DNA from: Ornithodoros turicata
Lineage: Eukaryota > Arthropoda > Arachnida > Ixodida > Argasidae
Reading direction: 5' to 3'
DNA length: 64,000 nucleotides
NCBI RefSeq assembly: GCF_037126465.1
Contig: NC_088203.1
Span: forward strand, 83,204,668-83,268,667
Shown here: one piece after another, positions 12,449 through 24,932 of the stretch
Position numbering within the stretch: the first letter of the stretch is position 1
Layout of the letters: every line of letters starts with the position of its first letter
Program-made: the position numbers and the translations under genes
The notes under the pieces: generated by a model
Databases searched by the model: none
What the model was told of the DNA's origin: nothing
Seen by the model: the letters and a program-made list of their open reading frames with translations, nothing else

Positions 12449-13094
12449 CGGGCACTAAAATGCAAAAACAAGTTCACTTCAAATTACGTTCCACGCTACG
12501 TTAATTTCGTACATGTTATCATAATTGAAAACTTTGATTCCGTTACGGAGCTATAATCGAAATTATACCTGGCTCTTTCTTGCTTCGGCGCTAAGCAGTG
12601 AACGTTGTTTCAGCTCGAGCATCGGTGTTTTTAGTCCATGCTGCGCGTGCACGCGCGTGCCACGCCATGGAGCAGTCCCGGCGGGAAACATAGTGCGCGT
12701 TGCGAAGCGAACTGGCGTCGCTCTCCGAAGGACGTGAAGATAAATGTTGTCAGTGGAACATTCGCGAGAACTGTTGTGAGCTACAATTCAGTGAATCGGT
12801 GTTCAAAAATGCAGTAGTGCGCATCATGCCGCGCATGCACGGAACACTACGATCGGACCCGTTCCAAATCTACACCGCCACCATAGGTATGCGCGCGCTT
12901 CTCCTGCTGTCTCATTGGATGCCGCCAATCTTCGCCTCCTGGGGATACCATTCGTTGACGCCAAAGACTGCTCTGTTTTCATTGCATTTTTCTTCTAAAC
13001 GGTCGCGCTGTGTGAACTAATTTTGCTTGTATTACACGAATTGAAACACGGACTTTCATTTGAGAGCAAATCGTTTTTTGCATTTTAGTGCCCC
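12449..13094. mobile_element. DNA element with GGGCACTAAAATGCAAAAA ends
   Basis: GGGCACTAAAATGCAAAAAC at 12450 and TTTTTTGCATTTTAGTGCCC at 13073-13093 are inverted copies. An open frame inside (to 13020) shows no transposase motif. Target duplication not resolved. Confidence 0.6.
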
Positions 13095-15087
13095 TTCAAA
13101 TCCGGACCGGGCTGTTTTGTTGTTGTTCTCGTAAATAGATAACACGTAACGATGTAGTAACGAGACAGAACACGTGGAAACGCTGTGCGAGTGCAAAACC
13201 AGAATCTGGAATCTCATCGCATTCGTTCTGTGACAGCCCCTCGGTGAATATCTACCTGCGGTGTCCGTTCCATTCCACGATTAAAGAGACGGTTCACCGC
13301 TGCACATGGATCGATTTTCATACTGCAAGCATCTTTCGAAAGGTCGATCGTAGGCACATGAATGGTATCCTCGTCCCAGAAGCTCTTGACGGTCCTTTCA
13401 AGACGACCGCGCCCAGGCAGAGAGTCCTCCTGCAATAGACGTCTCCCTGTTTGTAAACAAATGACGTCATAGCGTTCGACAGCGCCACCAATTTGGTAGA
13501 GTTGAACTACGCTCGAAGCTAGAGGCGAACAAGGTCGCGCACGAAAGCCACGGTCTTGAGGGGATTACGATGGGCCCTGAAAAGGACGCAACCCTCTGTC
13601 CTGCTTTTCTTCCAATAGGAGTGCCCATTCGTGGAACCCAGCCCTCCCCTTCCGATTTGTTCCGGTTTCAGTCTGTCCACCAACGTCATGATGACCTTTT
13701 TCTCAGGTAGAGGTCTATAGACGATTTCAGAAATTGCATGGATGGCCCACCAGAGAGCGCCGTGTTGCGAAAGCCCCGCTGCACCTTGGGATTTAGTGTT
13801 CATGAGTCAGAGAGAGAGAAGAAGAGCGCAAACGGTTTCGGTTTTCTTTCTCCTTCACCTCCCGCACCTTCAAGCAACAGGCAGACGAGCACGAATGCAA
13901 ACCATTTCCCACAACGCATTGCGCGATGCGCGTGACTTGCGCGACGGAGGGCCCCCGTGCGGAGCACAAGGGCAATATCTGAAATCGCCTATTGACGGTC
14001 TAGTTCGGTACGTACAATGCCTCCGCGACGCTTCGCGCAGACATGGCCCTGAGAAGTGGCGCTCCCGCAGTTGGGTCTATGCCATTGCCTCCTGCTCACA
14101 CGTTACGCCGCCACAAGCTTCTGGCGAACAGCATTTACTCGGGGCACCGTGCGCTAGAGCTTTCTGTCGACGGCAGCGGCCCCTCGAGGGGAAATGTGGC
14201 GTAATGCCCTGGTACCAGCCAGCAGCGTCTAGCAGTGCTGTGCTAGTTTTGCCGTTCGAAAAGAGCGATTAATTTGAAGCTGCCTACATAGAAAGTCGAA
14301 GGAGAAGATAAAATGGAAACTAATTCTACGTGGTAATCTACCACGACAACCAAGTTAGTGTGAAAGAGAGGCAACTCGCCGTAAAGTTTTCGTCCTTCTC
14401 GCTCTATCGTCCCGCCGGTCACGTATCTGAGAGAGCGCTTTCACGGCTCCATCCAACTTCCTGCTCAATCCGTTGTTTCTAACCTATTTCGTGCACTTAG
14501 TATATTTGTCAGTGACCAGTTGAGCATCACCAGGCTCTGAGCATCACGATGCGGACTTATAGCACAGCAGCTTGCGTGAAACAATTGCGAGATACAATGA
14601 CCAATGAATATAGTGGAGCTTGGCTTAAAATAAAGTCTGCTATGTGTCAGACAGTATTTATTACACGTGGGACGGATCCAAAATTTTTCGAATTGGAATC
14701 CAAGAATCTTACGAATCTCGAATCTTTCGAATCCTTTCTTTAAAAAGAGTTTAAAAAGCCAAGAAAAAAAAACACACACTTCTTAGTGAAAAGTGTTTTG
14801 AAGTAGAATATGATACATTTGTTTAACGAAAAACAAATTAAATAATGTATCAGTTTCAGGAGAAAATATATACCCATATAGTTCTTCCTAAACGTAATTT
14901 ATTTAACACGTTGTTCATCGACTGCAAGAAATGCATCAATTCTCGAGTCTGAATTATTTCCATAAAACTAAGCAACAATCGCAAGCAAAACCAGGTTACT
15001 TTTAAACTTGTAATGTAACTGTTCCTGCCTGAACTCTTTCAGTCCAGAGCAATGTAAACAAATAAACAAGAAAACACCTGTCGGCCA
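13095..15087. other. No gene seen
   Basis: A 176-codon + frame (13742-14272) overlaps - strand frames and has no recognisable motif. CpG-rich, possibly unannotated promoter DNA. Confidence 0.35.
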
Positions 15088-15400
15088 ATGAGGCTCTTGG
15101 CGGACTCCGGAGGCGCCAGTTTGAAAAAGAAACAAACAAACGCGGTTGATGGATTCGAAAGATTCGATTCGCCATTTTGGGCACTGGGATTCGGATTTGC
15201 GAATCTCGAACACAGGGGAATATTTATGGGAATTATAACATTATGGAAAGTATTTGACCTCCCCGAGCTGCGTTTCGCAAACGGTCATCATTTTATGTAG
15301 GCGCATTCTGTCCCTGTGATGCTATTATCGTTGCCAAATCTTGCGGTCTCGGTTTACAAGTTGTTCTTTGTTCCTTCCTATTCGTCAAAAGAAGAAAAAA
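15088..15400 (+). repeat. Tandem duplication, copy 1 (with internal deletion)
   Basis: 313 bases, near identical to 15401-15860 except that 147 bases are absent after 15210. The two copies abut at 15400/15401. Confidence 0.9.
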
Positions 15401-15860
15401 ATGAGGCTCTTGGCGGACTCCGGAGGCGCCAGTTTGAAAAAGAAACAAACAAACGCGGTTGATGGATTCGAAAGATTCGATTCGCCATTTTGGGCACTGG
15501 GATTCGGATTTGCGAATCTCGAATCCCTACCTAGGATTCGAGGATTCGCGGATTCGGTTGGCACATCTCTAGTATTTATCCCTTTTACTCGGACCCTAAT
15601 TTTGCGGCGTGTCGGCAGAGACTGGCTTTTGGAAGCTTGGTCTTCCTTCAATATACAGTGTGCATGCGAACACAGGGGAATATTTATGGGAATTATAACA
15701 TTATGGAAAGTATTTGACCTCCCCGAGCTGCGTTTCGCAAACGGTCATCATTTTATGTAGGCGCATTCTGTCCCTGTGATGCTATTATCGTTGCCAAATC
15801 TTGCGGTCTCGGTTTACAAGTTGTTCTTTGTTCCTTCCTATTCGTCAAAAGAAGAAAAAA
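15401..15860 (+). repeat. Tandem duplication, copy 2 (full length)
   Basis: 460 bases; the extra 15524-15670 segment contains GATTCGAGGATTCGCGGATT-type motifs and is bounded by CGAA on both sides (15520-15523 and 15667-15670). Confidence 0.9.
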
Positions 15861-15919
15861 AAAAGAATAAATAAAAGTAATCATGCGTTTGTCGAACAGC
15901 AAATATCTATTTCTCCTTA

Positions 15920-16101
15920 ACTCTTGTCGATTTTTGTTTTATTTTTTAGCATAGCTTATGTCGTGTTTTTCTTTTGCATGATATTGCTGGCTGCTTCTAT
16001 GTTACAGTTTGCGACAATGTGTCTGATGCTATGTACGCCTATACGAAGGCCGCTGTGGCCGTTCTTTAGCACTAATAAAATGTTATTATTACCATTACAT
16101 A
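15920..16101 (+). mobile_element. LINE 3'-end fragment, same family as 17316-19064
   Basis: AAGGCCGCTGTGGCCGTTCT followed by TTAGCACTAATAAAATG and ATTATTATT parallels the 3' end of the full copy (AAGGCTTCGGCTGTTCTTGG ... AATAAA, TTA repeats). The left edge is not sharp. Confidence 0.5.
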
Positions 16102-17315
16102 TCCGTCTTTAAAAAAAGTCTTATTTATATCCTGAAACAATCTTGATTCACTGATTGATTTTTATTATTATGACCGTGTGTCAAATGCAGGCACAAATGG
16201 CTAAAAGGGCATCCCCTGCCTTGAGCAACGTCTGTGTGAGATATGTGTAGAATGATGCAAGATTGGGAACAAGTTGACTAAGAAACTTACCATCACAGTG
16301 CATCGTCACGTTAACGGATTATGCAAGAGAAAGTTTTTTCCCGCTATCTTCATAATGTATATTCCAATTTGTTGTTGACTGTATTATTCATGTAAATTCT
16401 TCAGTGCGAGATTTCCATCCTCATAGCGCAGGTACTGGACGTAGCTGGCCTCCGATTTGTAGTCAATAATTGGTAGTCCCTTCCGGATAAATATGCTTCT
16501 TAACTTCACGTAAATACTACTCGCTTGTCTGTGCTGCACACTGTGTCACACATGATGTTCCACGTGCAAAAAGCTTCCCCCTCGCATACATTTTACGTGT
16601 TTCGTATTTCAGAACAGATGCCCTATGTGCAAACCACTTCCACACAAGTAGTCTCACGGGTTAATGAGGCCAAAGCCCCAAAGCCGACATATAAAATTTG
16701 GGAAACCACCCGTACGCACCAAAGCTACATACGCGAAGGCGCCGATACGGCGTCAGTACCAGACCGTTACGCACGAAATCGCCACGGGTGTCACTGTCGA
16801 TCAAGCGAGCGAAGCGCCCTCCAGCTAGTGCACGGTGCCCATACTCACTTGACCTACGAGAGGCGTTTTCGACAGTGGCAGGAATGCTGGAATAACTGAT
16901 TATATTACCATTACAAGCACATCATTTCACTACTTCGAAGGAGAGAAGACCTGCTATAGCGAGGAAGCAGTCAGATAATACATAACGGAAATGACATGTA
17001 AGAACAGGTGCTCATTAACGACTGATTGATTGATTATGAAAAAGATAAAAAGAAACGACTCTCACGAGCTAGCGTAACAACTCAATCTAGAACAAACTCT
17101 TTTCTTCAACTATGTTATTCTTGCGTGTGCGTTCAAAACAATACCTGAGAAGTCAGCTGGAAAAATAATATAACACCGGCATGTTAAGCAATACGCGGAT
17201 TGTCTAGCAAGTTGAGCAGGTCGCGTCGTTTTCACAGCACCTTCGTTTAGCCAAAATTGCGTTTAGTATTATCACTTGCGAAGCCATATTATTATTATTA
17301 TTATTATTATTTATT

Positions 17316-19027
17316 CGGAAGCTAAAACCTACTTTGACCCCAGGGGCCGACAAAATTCCTGCAGTATTCGTTAAAGCCTACGGTGACCTCCTTGCACCCG
17401 TCCTCCTTCATGTATTCAACCTGTCTCTACGAGACTCTGTGTTCCCCACCTGCTGGAAAACTTCGGTTGTCGTACCAGTCCACAAGTCTGGCGATCCTTT
17501 AAATGTGTCAAACTATCGTCCTGTCAGTCTACTGTGCGCGTTTTCAAAGGTGTTTGAGCAGGTAATCTATGATCGCACGTTTTCTTTTCTCAAGTCGCAG
17601 ATATGTGAACAACAACATGGTTTTATGCCAGGCAGATCCACTGTCACCAATCTTGTATCGTTTATGTCCGTCGTGGCTCCTTGTGTCTCAGAACGAGGAC
17701 AAGTAGATTCAATTTATTTCGACATTTCAAAGGCATTTGACATGATGGACCATACTATTTTACTTCACAAACTTCATATGACTGGTCTCGGAAACGCCCT
17801 CATTGCTTTCTTCCTTTCGTTTCTGAGTAACAGATGCTGTGTCGTAAAGGTGCACGGTGCCTTTTCTTCTCCTTACTTTCCCCCTTCAGGTGTTCCTCAA
17901 GGCTCAATTCTGGGGCCGCTCCTTTTCAATGTATTTATTAATGATTTAGCTGGGCATATTCGTCATTCTAACGTTCTTCAGTACGCCGATGACGTGAAGA
18001 TATTCAAAGTTATCCACGACCCAAATGACGTTCACAAGCTACAAACTGACGTTTATTCTGTAATTGAATGGTGCTCTAAAAATGGGATGACTATTAATCC
18101 ATTGAAGACGAAACATGTGACTTACTCCAGAAAAACTAACATAATATGCAATACATACATGTGTTCCGATGCCATCAAGCGTGTCGATGTACTGAAGGAT
18201 TTGGGGGTCATTTTCGACTCCCAGCTGCGTTTTCATGATCATGTCTCTTACGTTCGGTCTTCAGCTCTCAAAATTCTTGGCTTGCTCACATATACATGCA
18301 AAATCTTTTCCACACACTCTGTATTTCTTCACCTGTATCGTTCCTTAATTTTACCGCGACTGGAATACGCGTCTCCAGTGTGGAACTCTCTTTCCTGCAC
18401 TGACTCGTCACGGATTGAATCTGTCCAGAAGAAATTTCTACACATTGTACATAGCGTATTCTTAAGAAAAAGCCATCACTTTAGAATGTATGTGTATACT
18501 GAGATAATGTCATTTCTTAACCTCCAACCACTCTCAACGCGACGCCGTTTTCATGATATTATGCTCTGTTATAAGATCTTGCACAGTTTTCTCGATACAC
18601 CATCTCTATTACATCAGCTTCATATCGCCGTACCTGTCAATGTAACCCGACACACGAATATATTGTACTTATCCCACCATATGCCTGCAAATCCGATCGT
18701 ACGTATTCAACTAATGACAAACGTAATTCACCCCTCTGTTGATATCTTTACCTCGCATTCAAACGTTTTTAAAACTCTCCTCTTGCGTTCACTCACTAAT
18801 ACATGAAGTTGTACAGTTTTTTTTTTTTTGTATTATGTACTGTATATATCCATGTCTGTATTGTATGTATCACTGTGAATATCTTCCCTTTACGCTCCTC
18901 TTCCTTAATTTTTTTATGTTATGTTTCGCCTAATCTGTATATGTATGTATGTATATATTTGTAAATACTGCATTATGTGCGTGCGCCAACACCAAGGCTT
19001 CGGCTGTTCTTGGGCACATTAATAAAG

Positions 19028-19064
<37 letters not shown>
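17316..19064 (+). mobile_element. 5'-truncated non-LTR retrotransposon (CR1/Jockey-like)
   Basis: The element runs from about 17316, where the reading frame opens in mid reverse transcriptase, through the ORF stop at 18806, a 3' UTR, AATAAA at 19021-19026 and a (TTA)n tail at 19029-19064. A second (ATT)n run (17287-17312) lies right at its 5' edge. The 3' end motif (GGCTGTTCTTGGGCACATTAA) recurs in a shorter copy at about 15920-16101, so the family is repeated locally. 5' truncation is the usual result of target-primed reverse transcription. Confidence 0.85.
17334..18806 (+). CDS. LINE reverse transcriptase, C-terminal 490 codons
   Basis: Reverse transcriptase lacking the N-terminal endonuclease. 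Motifs in order: TPGADKIPAVF, WKTSVVVPVHKSGD, SNYRPVSLL, QHGFMPGRST, FDISKAFDMMDHTILLHKL, PPSGVPQGSILGPLLFNVFI, the catalytic LQYADDVKIF and the thumb segment LKDLGVIFDSQLRFHDHV. F-D-x-S-K-A-F-D and YADD are the metal-binding motifs, both intact. There is no stop or frameshift over 1.47 kb, unusual for a dead copy, so insertion is probably young. The frame continues a few codons upstream of the first listed codon, which is not a real start. It cannot be autonomous because the endonuclease and ORF1 are missing. Confidence 0.88.
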   Translation: MTPGADKIPAVFVKAYGDLLAPVLLHVFNLSLRDSVFPTCWKTSVVVPVHKSGDPLNVSNYRPVSLLCAFSKVFEQVIYDRTFSFLKSQICEQQHGFMPGRSTVTNLVSFMSVVAPCVSERGQVDSIYFDISKAFDMMDHTILLHKLHMTGLGNALIAFFLSFLSNRCCVVKVHGAFSSPYFPPSGVPQGSILGPLLFNVFINDLAGHIRHSNVLQYADDVKIFKVIHDPNDVHKLQTDVYSVIEWCSKNGMTINPLKTKHVTYSRKTNIICNTYMCSDAIKRVDVLKDLGVIFDSQLRFHDHVSYVRSSALKILGLLTYTCKIFSTHSVFLHLYRSLILPRLEYASPVWNSLSCTDSSRIESVQKKFLHIVHSVFLRKSHHFRMYVYTEIMSFLNLQPLSTRRRFHDIMLCYKILHSFLDTPSLLHQLHIAVPVNVTRHTNILYLSHHMPANPIVRIQLMTNVIHPSVDIFTSHSNVFKTLLLRSLTNT

Positions 19065-19066
<2 letters not shown>

Positions 19067-19701
19067 GGCGCGCGTATACTCCGGATCCCTCATCGCTTTG
19101 CAGTCGTTGCGTCGCTTGAGGCTTCTCGCGTTTCGACACTTGACGCCAGATTGAAGGACGTGCGCAGATCCCAATTTGACGCTAGTATCACTCTAAAAGA
19201 AAAATTGGTTGCATTGTAAGACTTGTTAGGAGACGGAAGTGATGTATCCAACAGAACTATACACTCTCAAAGCGTTAATTGTTTAGCTCAATTAGTCCAA
19301 AATTAATTGTCGCAGCTTCGCTAACGGTATTACTGGAAACGCGGTGCAAAATAATGCTTAGAATAACTTGCAACTTGAGATGGCGCTTCTCAAAGTTGTG
19401 CGCTACGCTAGCTCACTGCAACAGAAATTAGATTGTAAAGGGAAAATATGAAATTCACTGAAACACACACGCAAGCCCGATGCGCTACAGCATATGTTAT
19501 AGTGCCCGCAGCACACTTCAGCGATAACAGCGATACTGTCGCTATAAAAAAAATCTATGAGTTATATAAGCCCTATGCTCTGTTATCGACTAAAGAAATT
19601 AGGCGTGTCCCCTGTCTCGTGCGAATTTGCGTGCGTACAACTGGGGCATGAATTTGTCATTACAAACTTCCTCGTAATGCCTCTCTTATCCCCTTACTGT
19701 A

Positions 19702-20114
19702 CACCCTTAAAAAGATGTGGTGGTGGTCATGAAACTGCTTGCCGCATTCGGCCACGCTCAGGCGGGCAACGTCACGACTACCTCAGAGGGGAGGGGTCGT
19801 GCGTCCTTGGCCGACTTCGCAGGGATCACACGCAGAGATCACACACAGGCGCTCGGATTCGAACCCGGGTCACCTCCCAGCGTCTCGGCGAGAACTTCAC
19901 CGCGTAACACCCTCCTATAGCCGACCATCATTCTCTGCCCTGACTTGATGAAAACAGGCGGCGTACGCCTTCTTGTGACACTTATGCAGCTACGGTTAAT
20001 TGCCACAAAAGGGTGTACGCCCCGCACTTTCCACAAATCAGGTGTGACAACGGCGTTATTCTGCGCAATGGTTGGCTTCAACGTGCTATGTGGTGAGGTT
20101 CCGTTTTAAGAGTG
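19702..20114. mobile_element. Foldback MITE family 1, copy with SINE in its left end
   Basis: TA at 19700-19701 and 20115-20116. The left end CACCCTTAAAAA is separated from AGAACTTCACCGCG by the SINE at 19714-19890; the rest folds against the right end TTTTAAGAGTG. Confidence 0.75.
19714..19890 (-). mobile_element. SINE, longest copy, with pol III B box (Ruka-like)
   Basis: Read on the - strand it begins CGCCGAGACGCTGGGAGGTG, has GGGTTCGAATCC, a good B box, then GAAGTCGGCCAAGGACGCAC, GTAGTCGTGACGTTGCCCGC and ends in ACCACCACCACATC. The B box shows a tRNA-type head. Tick genomes carry tRNA-derived SINEs called Ruka; identity to Ruka is inference. Confidence 0.65.
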
Positions 20115-20116
20115 TA

Positions 20117-23100
20117 GACGCTGGACTTTTTTTTTTTTTTTCGAAAGCCGTGAACGAGAAGCGTGTGTGGAACGATATAAATTCGACTTCTCCCCGTCAA
20201 TTATGTTTTCCTTTATAGAAAATTTCTGAGTTGCTCGTTGTCTCTATTCTCTATATACTGCTCATTATCCGTTCCGTTTACAGTAAGTTACGTTGTGCTC
20301 GTGAGCCACCTTTCGTTATGAATTAGTATTCATCACGATTCATTAGCGTTCCTATAGCGACGTCTTTACATCGTTATTGCACTGCACGGGCAGTCCAGGA
20401 ACTCTGACGGTGCTACCAAAAAGGTCTTTGCACACAAAGCAGTTTCGGTAGGAATTTCGATTGTGATATACTAGCTCGCATGTTGTGTAACTCACTTGGC
20501 AAAACATAATTGCCTAACCAACACGTGTAACGTCTTTCGTCTGTGGCCGATGTGCACGTGTGCAAACATTTGCGCAGGAACGAATCCAATCCAATCTCTT
20601 ATAATTCTTTTTTCTTTTTTTGGCCAGAATTTTTTACGTCTTGCAGCCTGTCGTGAATTGTGTGGCTTTAACATGTTCGAGTGTATGAAACATAGAGGTG
20701 TACTCAGGGCATTAGTATTAGGTCGTTTAATCAAAAATGAAATAAGTGTTGTTTACCGTGCTGGTTCTTTCGCAGCGCGGCTGGAAGGTGGATTCCCGAG
20801 ATTTCCGGTCTGCTGTGTCCACCGATTCAACGTTCGATTCACCTTCTTTCTGTGCTGTTGTCCATGCGGTGCCTCTCTAGAGAAAAAACGAACTGTATAC
20901 ACATGACGCTCATTTGTAAATACTGCGGCTTTGCCGAACCGAAGCGCGCGACGTCTATTCTCTTGTAATTTTGTTTTGTTATTTGCTGGTTTCTTCTACT
21001 TGTGAACAAAGACGGAATTTGAAACACTCAGGTAATATGCCACGATGCCGACAGATCGCCCAAGGACTGGTTGCCTGGTCTTCCTGGGAATGATAGGACA
21101 TGTCCGGTCCCTTATTTCTTAAAGGTTAACTCCTTTTAGAAATATTATTTGAAGGAGTTAGCCTTCTAATGGGTGAGAAAGTCGGGATGCTGCGTGGGAA
21201 AAGATGGTCTTTAGGACTTTTTTTTTTTTTTCGGGGATATTGTTTCCTACAACCATTCTTCGCTGTTTGCGAAGGCAACGCCGATAGCTACTGGTTCGGT
21301 GTGGGACTTACACCCGTCCCGATACAGCTGTATATACTTGCATCCGTAAGTACAACTATATCTCGCGCATAAAGAACATGTTTTGCGAGGCTGCTAACAA
21401 CACCTATAGACCTTCCTGCCCACAATTAATCAATCGCACTAGTTTGCGCGTATGATTGTCTGCGTGCACCTATCGCAGATAACATCCGCATATAATAATG
21501 GCTGGAGTTTCGCCAGTTCCACAGAAATGGAGCAAGTGAAGTGGGTCCCCGGGGAACCTCTCCGTATATGCGCAACAACAGCTGCCAAGCACCATCAGGG
21601 GTCGCGACATTTAGCCGAATTTTCCGACGAAATGCCTGGATGCAAAAATCCCGGACCTGCTAAAATCCCGGGGGCAAACCTCTTCCCTCCGCCGGCTCCT
21701 CCTCCTCTCCCAATTCCCGGGGCTCGATCGCAATGCCCTCTCTCCACGCCGCCGTTCTCACCACCTGTCTCCGGAGGCAGACACAATACGTTCTCCCCTC
21801 TCTCTCTCTCTCGATCTGTAGATCTGCGTTTCATTGGGCTTGGGAATACATGCCTTTGTGGGGGAAAGAGATGTAATAGTTTCGCAGATGCATCGTTTGA
21901 ACTTGGTGGTCTTCCAGCGATTCGAAACTTTCATGATAGGCAAGCCTGAGCGAAACTTTGCAGTGAAGCTTCCTGTTTCTTAGTAAGCATCCCAAATTTT
22001 GCGGAAGGCACGTACTCTGCACTTTTTTTTTCCCTGACATAGCAAGTAACTCTGCAAAGTTCAGGAAAAAAATCGATGTCTCGAAATAAACGCGCGATTT
22101 CTTTCCGCATCAGTTCAATGTCGTCATATGAAGTCGTGAGTGAGCTATCCAAGACACGCGAAGAAAAAAGCAAGAACAACAAGAGTACCTGTAAAAATAC
22201 ATAAGCACATATCGGAGACGCTCTCATGCAGTCGGTGGTTCAGGCCAAACATACAACACGGCGTAATTGCCGAGATCGAAAAATAATTCTTCCGCGTTAA
22301 GCTGTGACGTCAGAGGAGCGAGAGCCTCGGCCATCCCCATTGGTTCCCGAAAGGCCGTGGCCTTGGTCCAGGCTGCCTAACTGACGAGGATTCAGATTCG
22401 TGGAGTTGGAATTGAAAAAGAAAAATATGGACATGATGATGATGATAGAGATTCATGATCCTTGATTCCCGCATACGTACATATGGAATTAGTGTATGAA
22501 ATTACATTATACATGAAGAGGTCCCGTAGTTAGAAGCTAGTGCGGGGACCTCAAACTATCAACAAATATCAAGAAACTAATCGCTGATCACACAAATGAC
22601 TACATGCTGATTTTAATATCTACCGCAATAACCTTATATCACTTTCCGAACTTACAACATGCAGGAACTCGAAATTTCCGTACTTCAACCAAGATACACA
22701 CAAGCAAGACCTGTCTCGCTCGCAACAAGTAATGACGATGCTTCGCGTGACCGAAACCGAAACCGCCAATGGCGGCAGACGACACCTCGTGTATTACTCG
22801 TCTGCACCAGGCGCCGTGAATCCGAACAGCCGTGTCTTGTCGCTCCTCGGAGACGTTGGTACCAGGCTTCGCTGACGCATGGTACATGTCCGCACTCAAT
22901 TTGTGAATCTCCCTCCCTCCTTGTGTGACACGTGCCGCGGTTTAGGTAGCAGACGACAGCCTGCACCGGAAGCGATTTTTCTCTGGCCACGTGACTCCCG
23001 GTCATAGTGGCCAGACGTGCAGCGGATCTGTGTTTTGCACCGAAGGTGAAACTTGACACCTCGACGGAAGACAAAATAGGGACGGCTGAAAAGGAAGAAA

Positions 23101-24824
23101 GCTGGGCGTACAGTTGAGAGCCTGACAATCTGGTTCCAACACGGACAACGACGAGCAGGCTTATACAAGATAATAACTAAAAAAAAGCTAATTTGTGAAA
23201 GAGGGCGGGGGTACTTTGGGATACCTCAGGTGAAATGCATGCACGTGTAAGTGGCATAGCGCCACAACCAAATCACACGAATTGACCTCTTTCTCGACCT
23301 CCCTGTCCCTATGAAAAAAAAATGAATGAATGAACGAAAATATATTGGCAGTCACTTAAGAAATGAATACAATTAACACCCGAAAAGTATTTGAATTCGA
23401 TACTAAGTGCTGACTTTTGAAGGTATTTATAACATATCAAGTTACTCCCCAAAATATTAAAGATAGAGTAACTTGTGTAGAGCATTTAAGCTGCGTACAA
23501 GCCTGACGTCGAGTAGAGAGCGAAGAAGAAGACGAAACTAGTTTTAAGGTAACATTTATTTATCCACCAACGATTTTCACGCCTGTGTCAACAATTAGTG
23601 GACATTGTGCGACAAAAACATCGCCAGAAGCCTCCTGAATCGTATTCCAACATCTGATTGGCTGAGGACACGTGCGCGGCGCGCGCTGATCTCTATGTGC
23701 CAATGTACAAGGCTGAATATACCCCGCAAGCTCCCTTGTTCCCCCACCAGCTATTCTACCGTTTTCCTTTTTTTTTAACTCGCGGTACCACTATTTTTTT
23801 TTCAGCAGGTATTTACCGACTCTCTTTCTCTCTCTTTTTTCTGTCTCCAAACACTGAACCATTCCGAAAGACCCTCTCAGGGTACCTTCGTCGCAGCGAA
23901 CACCCATGATGATCAATGAGCATTTCTCTATTATTCTGGTTCGAGTTCTTATTTTTTCCTTCACCTATATGAGGATGAAGAAAATGCAAAGGGCGACTGT
24001 CTAGAAATAAAATAAGCAGAAGCGCGCAGCACCGGGTGCGGAGGGTCTTGCCTGCTCAAACACCAGCTGTTAGCGGGGGGGCAGGTAACTGAAAGCTGTG
24101 CAGGGGGTCAAGATGGGGTCGACAAAAGACGAAAAGAGGGGGGCATTGGGGTCAACCTGGCTGGCTGCCGATGGTGAGGGCCACGGGGGCATTTGAGGAG
24201 GAGGGTAAAGACGCATCGCCTGCACAGTAGCTGCTCGGAGTAAGATATAGTGTGAGAGGAGGTTTCTCACCCTAGGCAGCTCTCGCTGGCGACGAGATAT
24301 GCATGTGCCTTGGGTAACACGGTAACACCCAGGTGACAGGCGCAGATGTGCGGGACACCAAACTAACGTTTAAAGAAAAGTATGATACTTAGTAAATACT
24401 GGCGACGAACATCAATACAAGAAAGTAATCGTGGAAATGGTGAAAATTTCGCAGACGAACTGTGAGATATCTCACACCGTAGGACCACTATGTGTAATTT
24501 TAAGGAACGAGTGTGTAATGACAGCAGAATACGAAAGCGCCCTCCCGTGGCGACCTGCATAACGAATTTTTCGTATGCAGAAACAGACATACTAGAACCT
24601 CCACCATGGCGTCAGCATCTCTTTCCCCCGAGTTATCCAGAAGACACGTTTGTTCAGAAGTCGCAGGGATATAAAAGCCTGTGCATACTTATTAACGCTT
24701 TGTTGCACTGTACCTGCTTAACAATACAAGCGCGAACGACATCATGAAATAAACGTACCGCATCAACAAATGTACTTAGAAAATTAAATTAAACGATGTC
24801 AGCACCTGCACTTACGGGAAACAA
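20117..24824. other. No named gene
   Basis: Contains the small secreted candidate at 21931-22227 and a CpG-rich stretch (22640-23160) with overlapping frames on both strands. Poly-T and CT runs at 20127, 21218 and 21798. No repeat family identified. Confidence 0.35.
21931..22227 (-). CDS. Possible small secreted protein, unrecognised
   Basis: A 98-codon single-exon frame with ATG at 22227 and TGA at 21931. The N-terminus (MRASPICAYVFLQVLLLFLL, then FSSRV) looks like a signal peptide with a cut near residue 24. The remainder (DDIELMRKEIARLFRDIDFF, then PELCRVTCYVREKK) is charged with three Cys. Ticks secrete many small lineage-specific proteins, which makes this plausible, but I see no motif of a known family. 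A poly-A run inside the frame and the lack of introns weigh against it. It could be chance. Confidence 0.25.
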   Translation of the reverse strand: MRASPICAYVFLQVLLLFLLFSSRVLDSSLTTSYDDIELMRKEIARLFRDIDFFPELCRVTCYVREKKSAEYVPSAKFGMLTKKQEASLQSFAQACLS

Positions 24825-24932
24825 AGAAGTAAAATCTCAGAGCAATTACAGCTTCTAGTTCCCTACATTGCAATTACTCCCAATTTTAGTTCGCTTGCTC
24901 CGAGATTTACTCCCCAGCTCTGCAAATATAGT

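Noticed and set aside
13742..14272. 176-codon + strand ORF as a gene
   Set aside because: Low-complexity Arg/Ser/Pro content in CpG-rich DNA, with shadow frames on the opposite strand.
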